Below are positions 40,580 through 49,363 of a DNA stretch of 64,000 bases, in pieces (the stretch's first letter is position 1; each line of letters opens with the position of its first letter). The notes beneath the pieces were generated by a model. That model did not search any database. It had not been told where the DNA came from and saw only the letters and a list, made by a program, of their open reading frames with translations. Source of the stretch: an uncultured Kordiimonas sp. (GTDB lineage: Bacteria > Pseudomonadota > Alphaproteobacteria > Sphingomonadales > Kordiimonadaceae); assembly GCA_947503625.1 (NCBI GenBank), contig CANNEK010000002.1:310001-374000 (forward strand), given 5' to 3'. The position numbers and the translations under genes are program-made.

Positions 40580-42748
40580 CTATCGTTCCGCACTTAGCAT
40601 TTGCATATTCGATTGATGCTGTTTCTTAAGAATATGCCAACGCTTATATTGCTCCACTTTGCCAGGAACAGCATCTTCAACATCCCGTAGCCAAAAATTA
40701 AACCAGTCAATATTGCGAGTATACACCATATAACGATGAGCAGGCTGCCACTTCACATGATACTCGTCGGGGTAGATATACATCTCCACTGATTTTCCAG
40801 CATCTTTCAATGCATTATAATTTTGCTTGGTAATAAAGTATTCGCGATCAGCAACTTGAATTAACAATGGAGTATTAATCCTACTGGCATTTACTCCTAC
40901 AGAATTTTTTGCTCGGGTTTCAAAACCAATCGGACTAAACGGTGTGCCACCAAATGCCCCATTCATGCTTTTGCCCCAAAACGAATCTGATGAAAAATCA
41001 AAATTGGGTGGTGACATCACGCTGTAGGCGGTTGACGCCGCGCCATAATTTCTATTGATAATAGCGGTGTCTAATGTGGTGGCACCATGGCTCAAGCCCG
41101 CAATCCCTATCCTATCAGGATCAACAATGCCACGATCAACCAATAAATCTACCATATACTCAATAGCTGTCGCTGGCCCACGATCAACCATTGCATACTT
41201 CAAGTATTTAATTTGCACATCAAGTGGATCGGCAGTTTTATCTTCATACTCTCCCTCTGATGAATCAAAACTCAGAACCACAAACCCATTTTGGGCAAAC
41301 ACATGGATCGGCTGTTCGTCACCTGTTCCGCCTCGCAAAAACCCGTTAGATCGATATTGAACGATAATCATTGGGTAACGGTGCCCGTCTTGGTAACCCT
41401 TCGGATACACCAGATGCGCGTGGGCCTTATTGCCATAAGCATCTTCACCAATGATTTTCTCAATATTGGTGAAGCTGAAATCCTGAAATTCAGGATTCAT
41501 ATCGGCAATAGTTTTGATTTCGCCACCATCAAGATCAACCGAAACAATTTTACGCGGCGATGTCCATGTTTCGTGACCACAAATCAAACTGTTTTCCACT
41601 ATCGTACAATCGAAAAACATATCGTCACTGCTCAGAATGCTTCGGACCTTATCTTCACCTGGTGTCCAGCCATACAGAGAGCTTAGGGTATTGCGGGGCC
41701 CATTGCGCAACATGAAAATCACTTCATTGCCATCTCTACTCCACCATATTTTTTGCGGTCGTGTGCTCTGACAAGCCGCAACCTGACAGCGAACGTTTTG
41801 ATTTTCGTCGGATACGGTAACCCACATGGGAGGATAATACCCTTGAAAGATAGCAGGATCCTCGTTTTCAAACCAAGCCAAACGTTTCCCGTCATTTGAC
41901 ATTGTTTCCATTAATCTGTTTTGGCCCTTTAGCATCCCCCGACGAACTATTGCATTTACTGACGTGTCAGCTTCTGCGTAATAGGCCTCAACTTCATCGA
42001 CTGTCGCCATTCTCTCTAACCCAGTCTCGATATCGAGAGCCATAATTGTCAACAAACATCTTCGACTTAAGTTAGTTTCCTGGTCCCACCTTTCTCTAGC
42101 ATCTGAACATGGCGGCCAATACGGTCCTTTCTCGACAGAATAAACCGGAGGGTCTTGTACCAAGTATCCTTGTCGAGCGTTCTCTAGGTTTGCTTCATTT
42201 ATCTCCGCTCGACTTCGGCCTACGGCAAAAAACAACTTCATTCCATCTGCTGAAAATTTTGGTCCCTCGACATCAGCAGCACTATGAGTCACCTGTTCCT
42301 GACCATAGCGACTGCGGTGACTACGCCAAAGTTGCACTTGGTTATTTGCCTTTTTTGTAAAATAAACCCATTCACCGTTTGGAGACCATAATATTTCACT
42401 GAAACCAATACCTCCGATAGGAGAACCCGAAGAAGACCTTAAGTCGCCGACCTCACTACCATCAGCTACCATTAGAGGCTTCACATCCGATTTCGTGCTG
42501 GCAACATACCAACTCACATTAAAGTCATTATTGTCCTTGTCAGCAACAACCACCTGATATGCGACATAATTGCCATTCGGCGATACAGACATGGTTTTTA
42601 TATCGCGAATGGCCAACAAATCATCCGTAGTAGTGCCCCGCTTACTATCTAACTCAGCCAATGCTGCAGGCATCGGCATCAGGTACCAAGTCGAAATCAC
42701 CAAAGATATTGCTGCCAAGAACAGAACTTTGACTTGCTGACCAAACAT
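40580..42748 (-). CDS. Lasso-peptide isopeptidase (prolyl-oligopeptidase fold, AtxE-like)
   Basis: The protein of about 722 residues has a signal peptide (VKVLFLAAISLVISTW). The N-terminal half is a propeller with repeated blades. The C-terminal alpha/beta-hydrolase domain carries the nucleophile in RIGIAGLSHGATTLDTA (G-L-S-H-G), an Asp in LLIQVADREYF and the His in YPDEYHVKW. Isopeptidases of this group open the macrolactam of imported lasso peptides and occur only in lasso clusters that also hold a TonB receptor. The start could also be ATG 42799, eight bases past the receptor stop; 42748 has AAGG and a shorter n-region. It lies in an operon with the receptor. Confidence 0.85.
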   Translation of the reverse strand: MFGQQVKVLFLAAISLVISTWYLMPMPAALAELDSKRGTTTDDLLAIRDIKTMSVSPNGNYVAYQVVVADKDNNDFNVSWYVASTKSDVKPLMVADGSEVGDLRSSSGSPIGGIGFSEILWSPNGEWVYFTKKANNQVQLWRSHRSRYGQEQVTHSAADVEGPKFSADGMKLFFAVGRSRAEINEANLENARQGYLVQDPPVYSVEKGPYWPPCSDARERWDQETNLSRRCLLTIMALDIETGLERMATVDEVEAYYAEADTSVNAIVRRGMLKGQNRLMETMSNDGKRLAWFENEDPAIFQGYYPPMWVTVSDENQNVRCQVAACQSTRPQKIWWSRDGNEVIFMLRNGPRNTLSSLYGWTPGEDKVRSILSSDDMFFDCTIVENSLICGHETWTSPRKIVSVDLDGGEIKTIADMNPEFQDFSFTNIEKIIGEDAYGNKAHAHLVYPKGYQDGHRYPMIIVQYRSNGFLRGGTGDEQPIHVFAQNGFVVLSFDSSEGEYEDKTADPLDVQIKYLKYAMVDRGPATAIEYMVDLLVDRGIVDPDRIGIAGLSHGATTLDTAIINRNYGAASTAYSVMSPPNFDFSSDSFWGKSMNGAFGGTPFSPIGFETRAKNSVGVNASRINTPLLIQVADREYFITKQNYNALKDAGKSVEMYIYPDEYHVKWQPAHRYMVYTRNIDWFNFWLRDVEDAVPGKVEQYKRWHILKKQHQSNMQMLSAER

Positions 42749-42806
42749 CAACCTGCCAACCTTGGAACTACGTTCCCAGATAAAAATAGACGCAATCATG
42801 TTGATG

Positions 42807-45641
42807 TTACCAACGTTTGGTAATCTGGAAAGCGATCGTCCGGCCCAATGCATTGGCGTTGGTAGGGTCAAAATCAAAACTGACGCCCTCAAAGAAACTA
42901 GTAACAAAAGGCGGATCACGATCAAATAGATTGAGGGTCGTCAGTGAGAATACTGTATTATCCAACCATAAACCTGCTGAACCGTCCCCTGTGCTATAGT
43001 TGAAATTCAAGTCCACTGTTGTCCAGGAACTAACATTTTCGACTGGATCAACTCGCTCATTGCGGAAACCATCTACGTAGTTGACAGCTAAGTTCGTCGA
43101 AAAACCTTTGTGAGCCCAATTGATGCTGCTGCGTAGCTTCAGATTAGGTGGATTAAAAGCGGTACCAGCCAAGTCGATAGGCTCATCAGTTTCAATGAGT
43201 TGTTCCAACTGTTCAAACAGGTACGTCCCACCAAGATTAAAAGCAAAACTACCTACCTCTAAGTCCTTTGAGTAGGAAACGTTCACATCAAGACCCCGTG
43301 TCAACACTCCAGCCAAATTGCGCAGACGATTATCAATGAGGGCCTCTGCGTCCGCAAAATCAAACTCCTCGCCTGCAAAATTTGCAGAGAATGGCTGCGC
43401 TTCCAAAAAAGTCAACAAGGCTGGATCAGGATTGAAGTCAAGGATAGGCACCCACCTAGGGTCCGTGAAAGCATCTAAAAAAGCATCTCCCGCAGCAATT
43501 CTATTCTTGAAGTTAATATCGAAGTAAGTAGCCTGAATATTCAGACCCTTTATTGACGATGGCGATATATCGACGCCAGCAGTCCATGTTGTCGCGGTCT
43601 CAGGTTCAAGCCCCGCATTATTACCCCGCGCTAGCACAGCAAGCCTTGTTCCGCTTGGGGATGACGGATCTGAAAAAGGAAACAGAAAACCAATGGCAAA
43701 ACTAGCAACGTCCAATTCATTGAATAAAGGTGCTCGAAATGAAGTGCCATAAGTACCGCGTAAATTAAGCCCTTCTACCGGCGACCATAGCAAGCCCAAC
43801 TTGCTGTCGGTGGACGCTCCAAAGTCACTATAGTCTTCATGGCGTCCGGCAACCGTCAACTCAAGCCGCTCGACCCCGGAACGACGGTTGTCCTCACCCA
43901 CCAAAGGTAAAAACATTTCACCATATGTGGCATAAATGTCGCGGGAGGCATCAATATCAATTGAAGTTGAAGGTTGTAACCCCGTATATGTTTCACGACG
44001 GTATTGACCACCAACCGCCAACTTTAGATCACCTCCAGGCAACTTAAATAGCGTGCCGTCAATCTTCCCGTCAATTGACCAATTCTTCGAAGTCCTACTA
44101 TCCAGTTCCCTAAAACTGCCAGTTTCAATCACAGTGATTCCTCCGGAAACATTGTTTTGACTGAAATTACCAACTAATTCACTTTGCCAGTTTTGGCTTA
44201 GCTCGGCTCTTATACCAATTGAAGCTCCGTATTGCTCAGTCTCACGATTGTCGATTTGGGCTAAGCCAGTATTAAACTCCGAACCAAAAGAATCACTTTC
44301 ACGATTTGAATAAAATGTGTCACCAAAAACCTCTACTGTTTCATTCAAACTCTGCCCTGCCGTTATAAAAATACTGTGGCGCTCTTGCTCAGGTAATAGG
44401 TCGGTAGGGTCTTCAGCATTTGCCGTAAAACTCCGATCATTAGTGTCTAATGCATCGCGACTACTATATTCATACGAAATTAATGCATAGCCAGTATCCC
44501 AGGTGGTACCAAAGGTTTGACCAACCTGAATATCGTCCAAATCCCCCGACGTAGCTGTACCGTATCGCACGCGGGTTTCAGCGCCTTCATAATCATCCCG
44601 CAGGCGGAAGTTCACTACGCCGCCAACCGCGTCCGAGCCATAGATGGCGGAGGCACCGTCTGTCAGCACCTCAACCCGCTCAATAGCGGTGATGGGGATC
44701 ATCGAGATATCAACGAAGTTGCCAAAACCAGCAGGGGCCAACCGACGACCGTTCAACAGCACCAGCGTGCTGTCATTGCCAAGACCCCGTAAGTTAATGC
44801 CCGTTCCCCTATTTAGGCTATCACCAGATGGTACTACCCCTAAATTACTCTCCGAAATCCCGCCGCCAAAATTCTGCGGCAGAGTCTGCATAAACTGCGG
44901 CAGGGTGGAAACCCCGGTCTGATCAATATCCTTGCGGCCATAAACGAAAACCGGCGAGGCGGAGCGCACCCCCCGAATGTTTGAGCCGGTGACCACGATT
45001 TCTTCAAGCTCCTCTTTGGTCAGCGGCCCGAGAAAAGGCTCGTTGTCCTGCTCTGCCTCCGCATTGTTCCCGGCCTGGGTATTGCCCGCCTGATTGTTCC
45101 CTGCCTGGCTGTTCTGCGCACTGCGCCCGCTGGTGTTTGCCAGCGCGAGGTTTCTGCTGGCGGTTGAATTCGCGGAAGAGATTTTCTCGGCGTCCACCCG
45201 GCGGATGATGATCTCGCCGCGGTCACCTTTCTGGAAATCAAGCCCGCTGTCTTTGAGAAGCGACTTCAGGGCATCATCGGACGACATCGGGCCAACAACC
45301 CGGGGGGCGTTTTTGCCCTGAAGCAAATCAGGCGCCGCAATCACCATGACATCGGTCTGGGTGGAAAATTGCAGGAGCGCTTCTGCAAGCGGCTGGGCGG
45401 CAATTTGATAGCGAGTGGAATTTTCGGCGACTTTGGGTGCTTTTTTTGCTGTTTCTGCTACTTTTTTGGCCGTTACGGTTCCTTTTTGACCCGGGATAAC
45501 GATGGTATCGCCCGCTATTACCGCCGCATTCTCTGCGCCGCCCTCATTCGCCTCTACTGCAGCCAGTCCAAACGACAGCGCAAAAACCGATACGGACCCA
45601 AGCGTCAACGACTTCCGATAAAAATTACGTTTCCCAAGCAT
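42807..45641 (-). CDS. STN-type TonB-dependent receptor of the lasso cluster
   Basis: The product has 944 residues from ATG 45641 (AAAGG upstream; the track start is a TTG two codons earlier). Domains in order: signal peptide (LTLGSVSVFALSFGLAAVEA); an STN signalling domain (about 80-155, YQIAAQPLAEALLQFSTQTDVMVI); a QAGN-rich linker; a TonB box near EELEEIVVTGSN; the plug (GTGINLRGLGNDSTLVLLNGRRL); a 22-strand barrel ending FQITKRW. The STN domain lets ligand binding signal to FecR and the ECF sigma factor encoded upstream. The ligand is probably the lasso peptide or the material it scavenges. Base composition falls near the plug/barrel boundary. Confidence 0.9.
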   Translation of the reverse strand: MLGKRNFYRKSLTLGSVSVFALSFGLAAVEANEGGAENAAVIAGDTIVIPGQKGTVTAKKVAETAKKAPKVAENSTRYQIAAQPLAEALLQFSTQTDVMVIAAPDLLQGKNAPRVVGPMSSDDALKSLLKDSGLDFQKGDRGEIIIRRVDAEKISSANSTASRNLALANTSGRSAQNSQAGNNQAGNTQAGNNAEAEQDNEPFLGPLTKEELEEIVVTGSNIRGVRSASPVFVYGRKDIDQTGVSTLPQFMQTLPQNFGGGISESNLGVVPSGDSLNRGTGINLRGLGNDSTLVLLNGRRLAPAGFGNFVDISMIPITAIERVEVLTDGASAIYGSDAVGGVVNFRLRDDYEGAETRVRYGTATSGDLDDIQVGQTFGTTWDTGYALISYEYSSRDALDTNDRSFTANAEDPTDLLPEQERHSIFITAGQSLNETVEVFGDTFYSNRESDSFGSEFNTGLAQIDNRETEQYGASIGIRAELSQNWQSELVGNFSQNNVSGGITVIETGSFRELDSRTSKNWSIDGKIDGTLFKLPGGDLKLAVGGQYRRETYTGLQPSTSIDIDASRDIYATYGEMFLPLVGEDNRRSGVERLELTVAGRHEDYSDFGASTDSKLGLLWSPVEGLNLRGTYGTSFRAPLFNELDVASFAIGFLFPFSDPSSPSGTRLAVLARGNNAGLEPETATTWTAGVDISPSSIKGLNIQATYFDINFKNRIAAGDAFLDAFTDPRWVPILDFNPDPALLTFLEAQPFSANFAGEEFDFADAEALIDNRLRNLAGVLTRGLDVNVSYSKDLEVGSFAFNLGGTYLFEQLEQLIETDEPIDLAGTAFNPPNLKLRSSINWAHKGFSTNLAVNYVDGFRNERVDPVENVSSWTTVDLNFNYSTGDGSAGLWLDNTVFSLTTLNLFDRDPPFVTSFFEGVSFDFDPTNANALGRTIAFQITKRW
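45063..45107. repeat. 15-bp coding repeat (QAGNN/QAGNT), three copies
   Basis: On the minus strand CAGGCAGGGAACAAT is repeated three times with small changes. It encodes a QAGNN-QAGNT-QAGNN linker between the STN and plug domains of the receptor. Slipped-strand changes here would alter linker length in frame. Confidence 0.7.
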
Positions 45642-45647
45642 TTTCAA

Positions 45648-46112
45648 ACCTTTGTTTTATGTTACCCCATATCACGCGCTCGAACCCATTTTAATCTTTG
45701 TGCCAACTGTTTTCAGGCGGCACGGTGGCAAAAATGGCGTCGTCGCAGCCAGACAGCCGCGACCACGTTCTCAAGCGCGTTCATGTGGGAATGTTATCGA
45801 GGTCAGAGATTCTGGAAAATCCCAGAGAGGTTGGTTTGGCCTGTAATTTCCTGCTTTTTTATAAGGAGTTAGCTAGATACCTACATATCATCTTGCCGAT
45901 GAATATTACTGATTTCTGCTAATGCCTTGTGGGCGGTTGTGCCCGAACGTACATCAAATCGATGAGTGAATGGTGTCAGCAAACAGATGCGCACGGGCAA
46001 AGTGCCACGCCTGCCGCGGGAGCTGATCCGTTACCGCCCGCAAATGACGTTGCATCAACCGGAAACCAAATCCGGATGACGATCTGCGGGCACCGATGTT
46101 TTGACGAATTTT
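45648..46112. other. Intergenic region between fecR-like and receptor genes
   Basis: These 465 bases hold no gene I can support; the frames at 45652-46171 lack ribosome sites and domains. The region should contain the receptor promoter, probably recognised by the ECF sigma factor encoded upstream, but I cannot name its -35/-10 elements. Confidence 0.4.
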
Positions 46113-47216
46113 CTAACTTTTTGAATGCAGAATTGTTATCGATTTTCCGTCCGCATCCAACTCGCGCCTGACTTTTACAGGTAACACGAGATCAAGAGTG
46201 GCAACAAACTGCTCCACCTCATCTGTCCGGAAAGATGTCGTCAAACGAAGACTGCGCAGGCTTTCGTCCGACAGGATAATCTCTCCGCTTAGATAGCGAT
46301 TTGCATCAGCGACAATTTCCGCCAGACCGACATCATTGTACCTGAGCCTGCCCTGTCGCCACAAACCGGCTTCGTCAGGGCGCACGGTTTCAATAGTATC
46401 CAATGGCCCCTGATGCGATGCCACAATCTTTTGTCCTGCTGTCAGAACAAGCGGGGCAAAGGCCTCGACTGCATCGCCCTGCAGCACCACGGCCGGAACG
46501 GCCTCTATCTTTTCAGGCTCGCCGTGGGCAACATTGACAATGCCCTCTTCCACAGCCACCCGCACTTCCTCGGGGCCATGGTGAACGTTGAAGCGCGTTC
46601 CGACAACCTGCACTCTTGTGTTGCCGGCAACAACAATGAAAGGCCTTGCCGGGTCCTTTGAGACGGAAAAGAATGCATCACCGCTTGAGAGCAACACCCG
46701 CCGTTCATTTTCATCCATTGAAACAGTCATGGAAGATTTCGCCGCCATGGTTACATGGCTGCCGTCCGCCAGCACATATTCCTTTATCTCGCCGGTTTCG
46801 GTGGCGTAACTGGTCGGCCCCACATTCCAAAAGAAAGCGACCCACACAGTCAGCATCAGCATGGCAAAAATCCCACCAGCAGGTGCCGCCCAGCCGGAAA
46901 GCCCCCAGTGGGAAAATACATCGGCCAAACCACCGCCACCCACAGAGGACCAGATGCCCGTCCGCACACGCGGCGCGCCCTCGTCATGGTCCATACCCCG
47001 GGCCTCAGACTGCTGCAGTTCGCTCAACTCGTTCAGTGCTGCTATGTCATCCCAAACCAGTTTCGAACGTTCATAAGACCATGTATTGCCTATGTCCGCC
47101 TGCCAGTTCGCGAACGCCGCTTTCTCCTCTGCGGACAGATCGCCAGCTTCAGTTTTAACAAGCCACTCGGACGTTTCACGGACACGTCGGGTATATGCTG
47201 ATTGTCTTTTGGTCAT
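46113..47216 (-). CDS. FecR-family anti-sigma/signal-transfer protein
   Basis: The 367-residue protein has an N-terminal cytoplasmic domain (EWLVKTEAGDLSAEEKAAFANWQ, the DUF4880 sigma-binding region) and one membrane helix (about 118-135, GGIFAMLMLTVWVAFFW). The periplasmic FecR domain follows (TETGEIKEYVLADGSHVTMAAKS, FSVSKDPARPFIVVAGNTRVQVVGTRFNV) and then an STN-like end. It passes the signal from the STN domain of the receptor to the ECF sigma factor. It follows the sigma gene by 25 bases. Confidence 0.9.
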   Translation of the reverse strand: MTKRQSAYTRRVRETSEWLVKTEAGDLSAEEKAAFANWQADIGNTWSYERSKLVWDDIAALNELSELQQSEARGMDHDEGAPRVRTGIWSSVGGGGLADVFSHWGLSGWAAPAGGIFAMLMLTVWVAFFWNVGPTSYATETGEIKEYVLADGSHVTMAAKSSMTVSMDENERRVLLSSGDAFFSVSKDPARPFIVVAGNTRVQVVGTRFNVHHGPEEVRVAVEEGIVNVAHGEPEKIEAVPAVVLQGDAVEAFAPLVLTAGQKIVASHQGPLDTIETVRPDEAGLWRQGRLRYNDVGLAEIVADANRYLSGEIILSDESLRSLRLTTSFRTDEVEQFVATLDLVLPVKVRRELDADGKSITILHSKS

Positions 47217-47241
47217 GTTTCTTTTCTGGCCATTCTTCCGG

Positions 47242-47862
47242 TCATTTTGACCGCCTTGATAGTGTCTTGCTCATATCAGCCTGATCGATAGCATACCGGC
47301 ATGCCTCAACAGCCTGGGCAACCAACCGCTTGATCGTCGTTTGCGACAAACCTGTGCGGCGAGCAATCTCGGCATACGAAAGCCCGTCGATCCTGTGCAG
47401 CACAAGCAGACGGCGTTTCTTTTCCGGCAATTGCCGGATTGCTTCGGTCAGCACAGCATGCCTCTCTTTAACCGATAAGAGATGTTCTGGACTGAATTCG
47501 TCCACATTTTCTGCTTTATCTTCCAGGTATGGTTCGTGCAAAAGGTCTTTTTTCTGCCAGTCCCTGTTGTATCCATAGACGAAGTTCTTGACCATTCGGA
47601 ACAGATACGCCCCGGCATTGCCTATCTTGTTTTTTTCCCTGATGTTGGAATAAGCGGTGAAAACATCCTGCACGACATCATCTGCATCAAAGCTGCCGTT
47701 CCTGAGTTTTGCTCTGGCATAGCCACGCAGCGGGGCGGCGTAATGCTCATACAGGTCCGTCATCTCGGCGCCAGCGGACACCGGAGCGGACACCGATATG
47801 TCCGCTTTGCGGCAAGGCTGGTTTTCCTCCCGCCCGAGACGCTGTCGACCGCCGCTGTCCAT
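47242..47862 (-). CDS. ECF sigma factor (FecI-like)
   Basis: The product has 206 residues from ATG 47862 (GGAG seven bases before); an alternative ATG at 47763 would remove a 33-residue extension. Sigma region 2 is DLYEHYAAPLRGYARAKLRNGSFDADDVVQDVFTAYSNI. Region 4 is LPEKKRRLLVLHRIDGLSYAEIARRTGLSQTTIKRLVAQAVEACRYAI. It is held by the FecR-like protein and released when the receptor binds its ligand. Likely targets are the receptor/isopeptidase operon and possibly the precursor genes. Confidence 0.9.
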   Translation of the reverse strand: MDSGGRQRLGREENQPCRKADISVSAPVSAGAEMTDLYEHYAAPLRGYARAKLRNGSFDADDVVQDVFTAYSNIREKNKIGNAGAYLFRMVKNFVYGYNRDWQKKDLLHEPYLEDKAENVDEFSPEHLLSVKERHAVLTEAIRQLPEKKRRLLVLHRIDGLSYAEIARRTGLSQTTIKRLVAQAVEACRYAIDQADMSKTLSRRSK

Positions 47863-48473
47863 TGATTCGCTCCGCTGTCTTACCCCGAAAAAGCGTGTCT
47901 AGCCGGCATTACACACTCAATAGTAGTTTAAAAAACTCATAGATTGCATAGCGAGCTACAATCCATATTTCATTCTGATAATAATACCTTACGCCTTTTT
48001 CCGGCACAATTACAGGATACTGCGTAGACCTTATGCAACCCGGTGTTGAATTTCTATCATCACTGTTGCCGCCTGATCTGCCTGTCATGACTCCGGCAGT
48101 GTCATCAATCATTCATAAAAAGTTAAAAAATGTGGACGATTTCGGCCCCTCGCTACTCTTCACAGGCAGGAGACAAAATCTGGCGGACAAACTGGCAAAG
48201 GCCGCCCCGGAGAAAAGCTGCCGGAAAAGATGGAAATCAAGGCCACAAAAATTGAAGACATATCCTCCGACGAGAGGATAAGGCAGCCCTTGGGGAGTGT
48301 TTGAAAAATCTGCTGGACCGGATTGGGAAAATGGTTCCCCGGGGGTTGCCGCCACCCAAAGACAAAAATGCATCTGCCAGCCCGTAAATGCAACAAATGA
48401 TTGGGTATGGGGGACAAAAATACAGGATTATGCACTGTTTAGTTGCATATATGTGCTATTTTCAGGGGGTAAT
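47863..48473. other. Divergent intergenic region, sigma factor / LuxR-type gene
   Basis: These 611 bases hold promoters for two divergent transcription units. Bases 47920-48000 are AT-rich, with a short inverted repeat (AGTTTAAAAAACT). The frames at 48033-48281 and 48160-48435 have no ribosome site and look like chance. No clear lux-box was found. Confidence 0.45.
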
Positions 48474-49334
48474 ATGAGCGGAGATGTAATCGGCATGAAT
48501 GAGTTAATGAGTAGCAGGGTAATACTTGGGAATGCCCACCCGCTGGTTGAGGGTGACGACAACAGCAACATCGCCAATTTTCAGATATACAGAACACTGA
48601 CAGCGTGCAGAGATATTAGCGACTTTATGAAGCGAATTCGCGATCTGGTCGAAGGGTTGGGGTTCGAAGATTATGCATTCGCCCGAATTGACGCCCCGGG
48701 TGAAGTTGAAACCCGGATACTAACATCACCGAAAGATATGCTTGAGCTATACAATGCCGAAGAAATGTATACGCGTGATATTGGCGTTGAATATATTGCA
48801 AGCAACGTCGTGCCTATTTTTCAATCTGAGCTCTATGGCCATATAAACAAGTTACCCTTTGAAGCGGAGACCATAAGGGCCAATCAACAGATATCCAAGC
48901 TACTGAAAAGCTACGGTTTTTACGACTTTTATTTCATCCCGTGTAAAGCCCATAACGGCAATGGAAAAGTGGTGTTGTCAATCAGCTCCCGCAACATGGA
49001 CCCCGTTAAATTCCAGAGACTGGTTATTAAAAATCAAGCCTTCTTACACGAGTTGGCAGAAGTAATTGATTATGTGGGAACCAGAAGTTTCCCCGGGTTT
49101 TTTCTGAATGAGCACGAAAGCCGGGACATTGTTATTACACCAAAGCCACTGGAACTGCTGACGGTACTGGCTCGTGAAGACATGAGCCTGAACGAAGCCG
49201 CCGAATATCTGGGCCGCAGCATCTATACCGTCAACCAGCAAATCGCCGTCGCCCGCAAGGCACTAGGCGCAGAGACAAACCATGGCGCTGTTTACCAGGC
49301 AATTCGGGAAGGCCTGATCGACTGTAAAAAATAA
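48474..49334 (+). CDS. LuxR-type regulator (autoinducer-binding-like domain + HTH)
   Basis: The product has 286 residues. ATG 48474 follows AGGGGG, and the 59 extra codons in the track have no support. The ligand-domain part (about 35-190) shares GFYDFYFIPCKAHNG with the domain-only protein at 30454. The C-terminal region KPLELLTVLAREDMSLNEAAEYLGRSIYTVNQQIAVARKALGAETNHGAV is a LuxR/GerE-like helix-turn-helix, though less canonical than the one at 31987. The P450 gene follows 29 bases later, so it probably controls that gene and the receptor. Confidence 0.8.
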   Translation: MSGDVIGMNELMSSRVILGNAHPLVEGDDNSNIANFQIYRTLTACRDISDFMKRIRDLVEGLGFEDYAFARIDAPGEVETRILTSPKDMLELYNAEEMYTRDIGVEYIASNVVPIFQSELYGHINKLPFEAETIRANQQISKLLKSYGFYDFYFIPCKAHNGNGKVVLSISSRNMDPVKFQRLVIKNQAFLHELAEVIDYVGTRSFPGFFLNEHESRDIVITPKPLELLTVLAREDMSLNEAAEYLGRSIYTVNQQIAVARKALGAETNHGAVYQAIREGLIDCKK

Positions 49335-49363
49335 CACTGAATCAAGGCATGGGGGGTTACGTT

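Larger units (their letters stand above)
38600..44560. other. Lower-GC block spanning cyclase C-terminus to receptor barrel
   Basis: Within this block codons shift to A/T-ending forms, from about codon 150 of the cyclase through both precursors and the isopeptidase to the barrel part of the receptor. Sample counts are 27/60 G+C at 39301-39360 and 25/60 at 44041-44100, against 41/60 at 38401-38460 and 37/60 at 45061-45120. The edges are estimates by eye. No transposase, integrase or flanking repeat was found, so homologous exchange is the simplest reading. Confidence 0.6.

Noticed and set aside
42799-42925. Longest start of the isopeptidase frame
   Set aside because: It would overlap the receptor gene by over 100 bases and place extra hydrophobic residues before the signal peptide.
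38600-44560. Transposon or integrative element as source of the lower-GC block
   Set aside because: No transposase, integrase, terminal repeats or target duplications were seen, and the edges fall inside intact genes.
45929-46171. 80-codon ORF between receptor and fecR-like genes
   Set aside because: No ribosome site or domain, and it overlaps the end of the fecR-like gene.
46646-47158. 170-codon ORF antisense to fecR-like gene
   Set aside because: Proline/arginine-rich shadow frame with no recognisable features.
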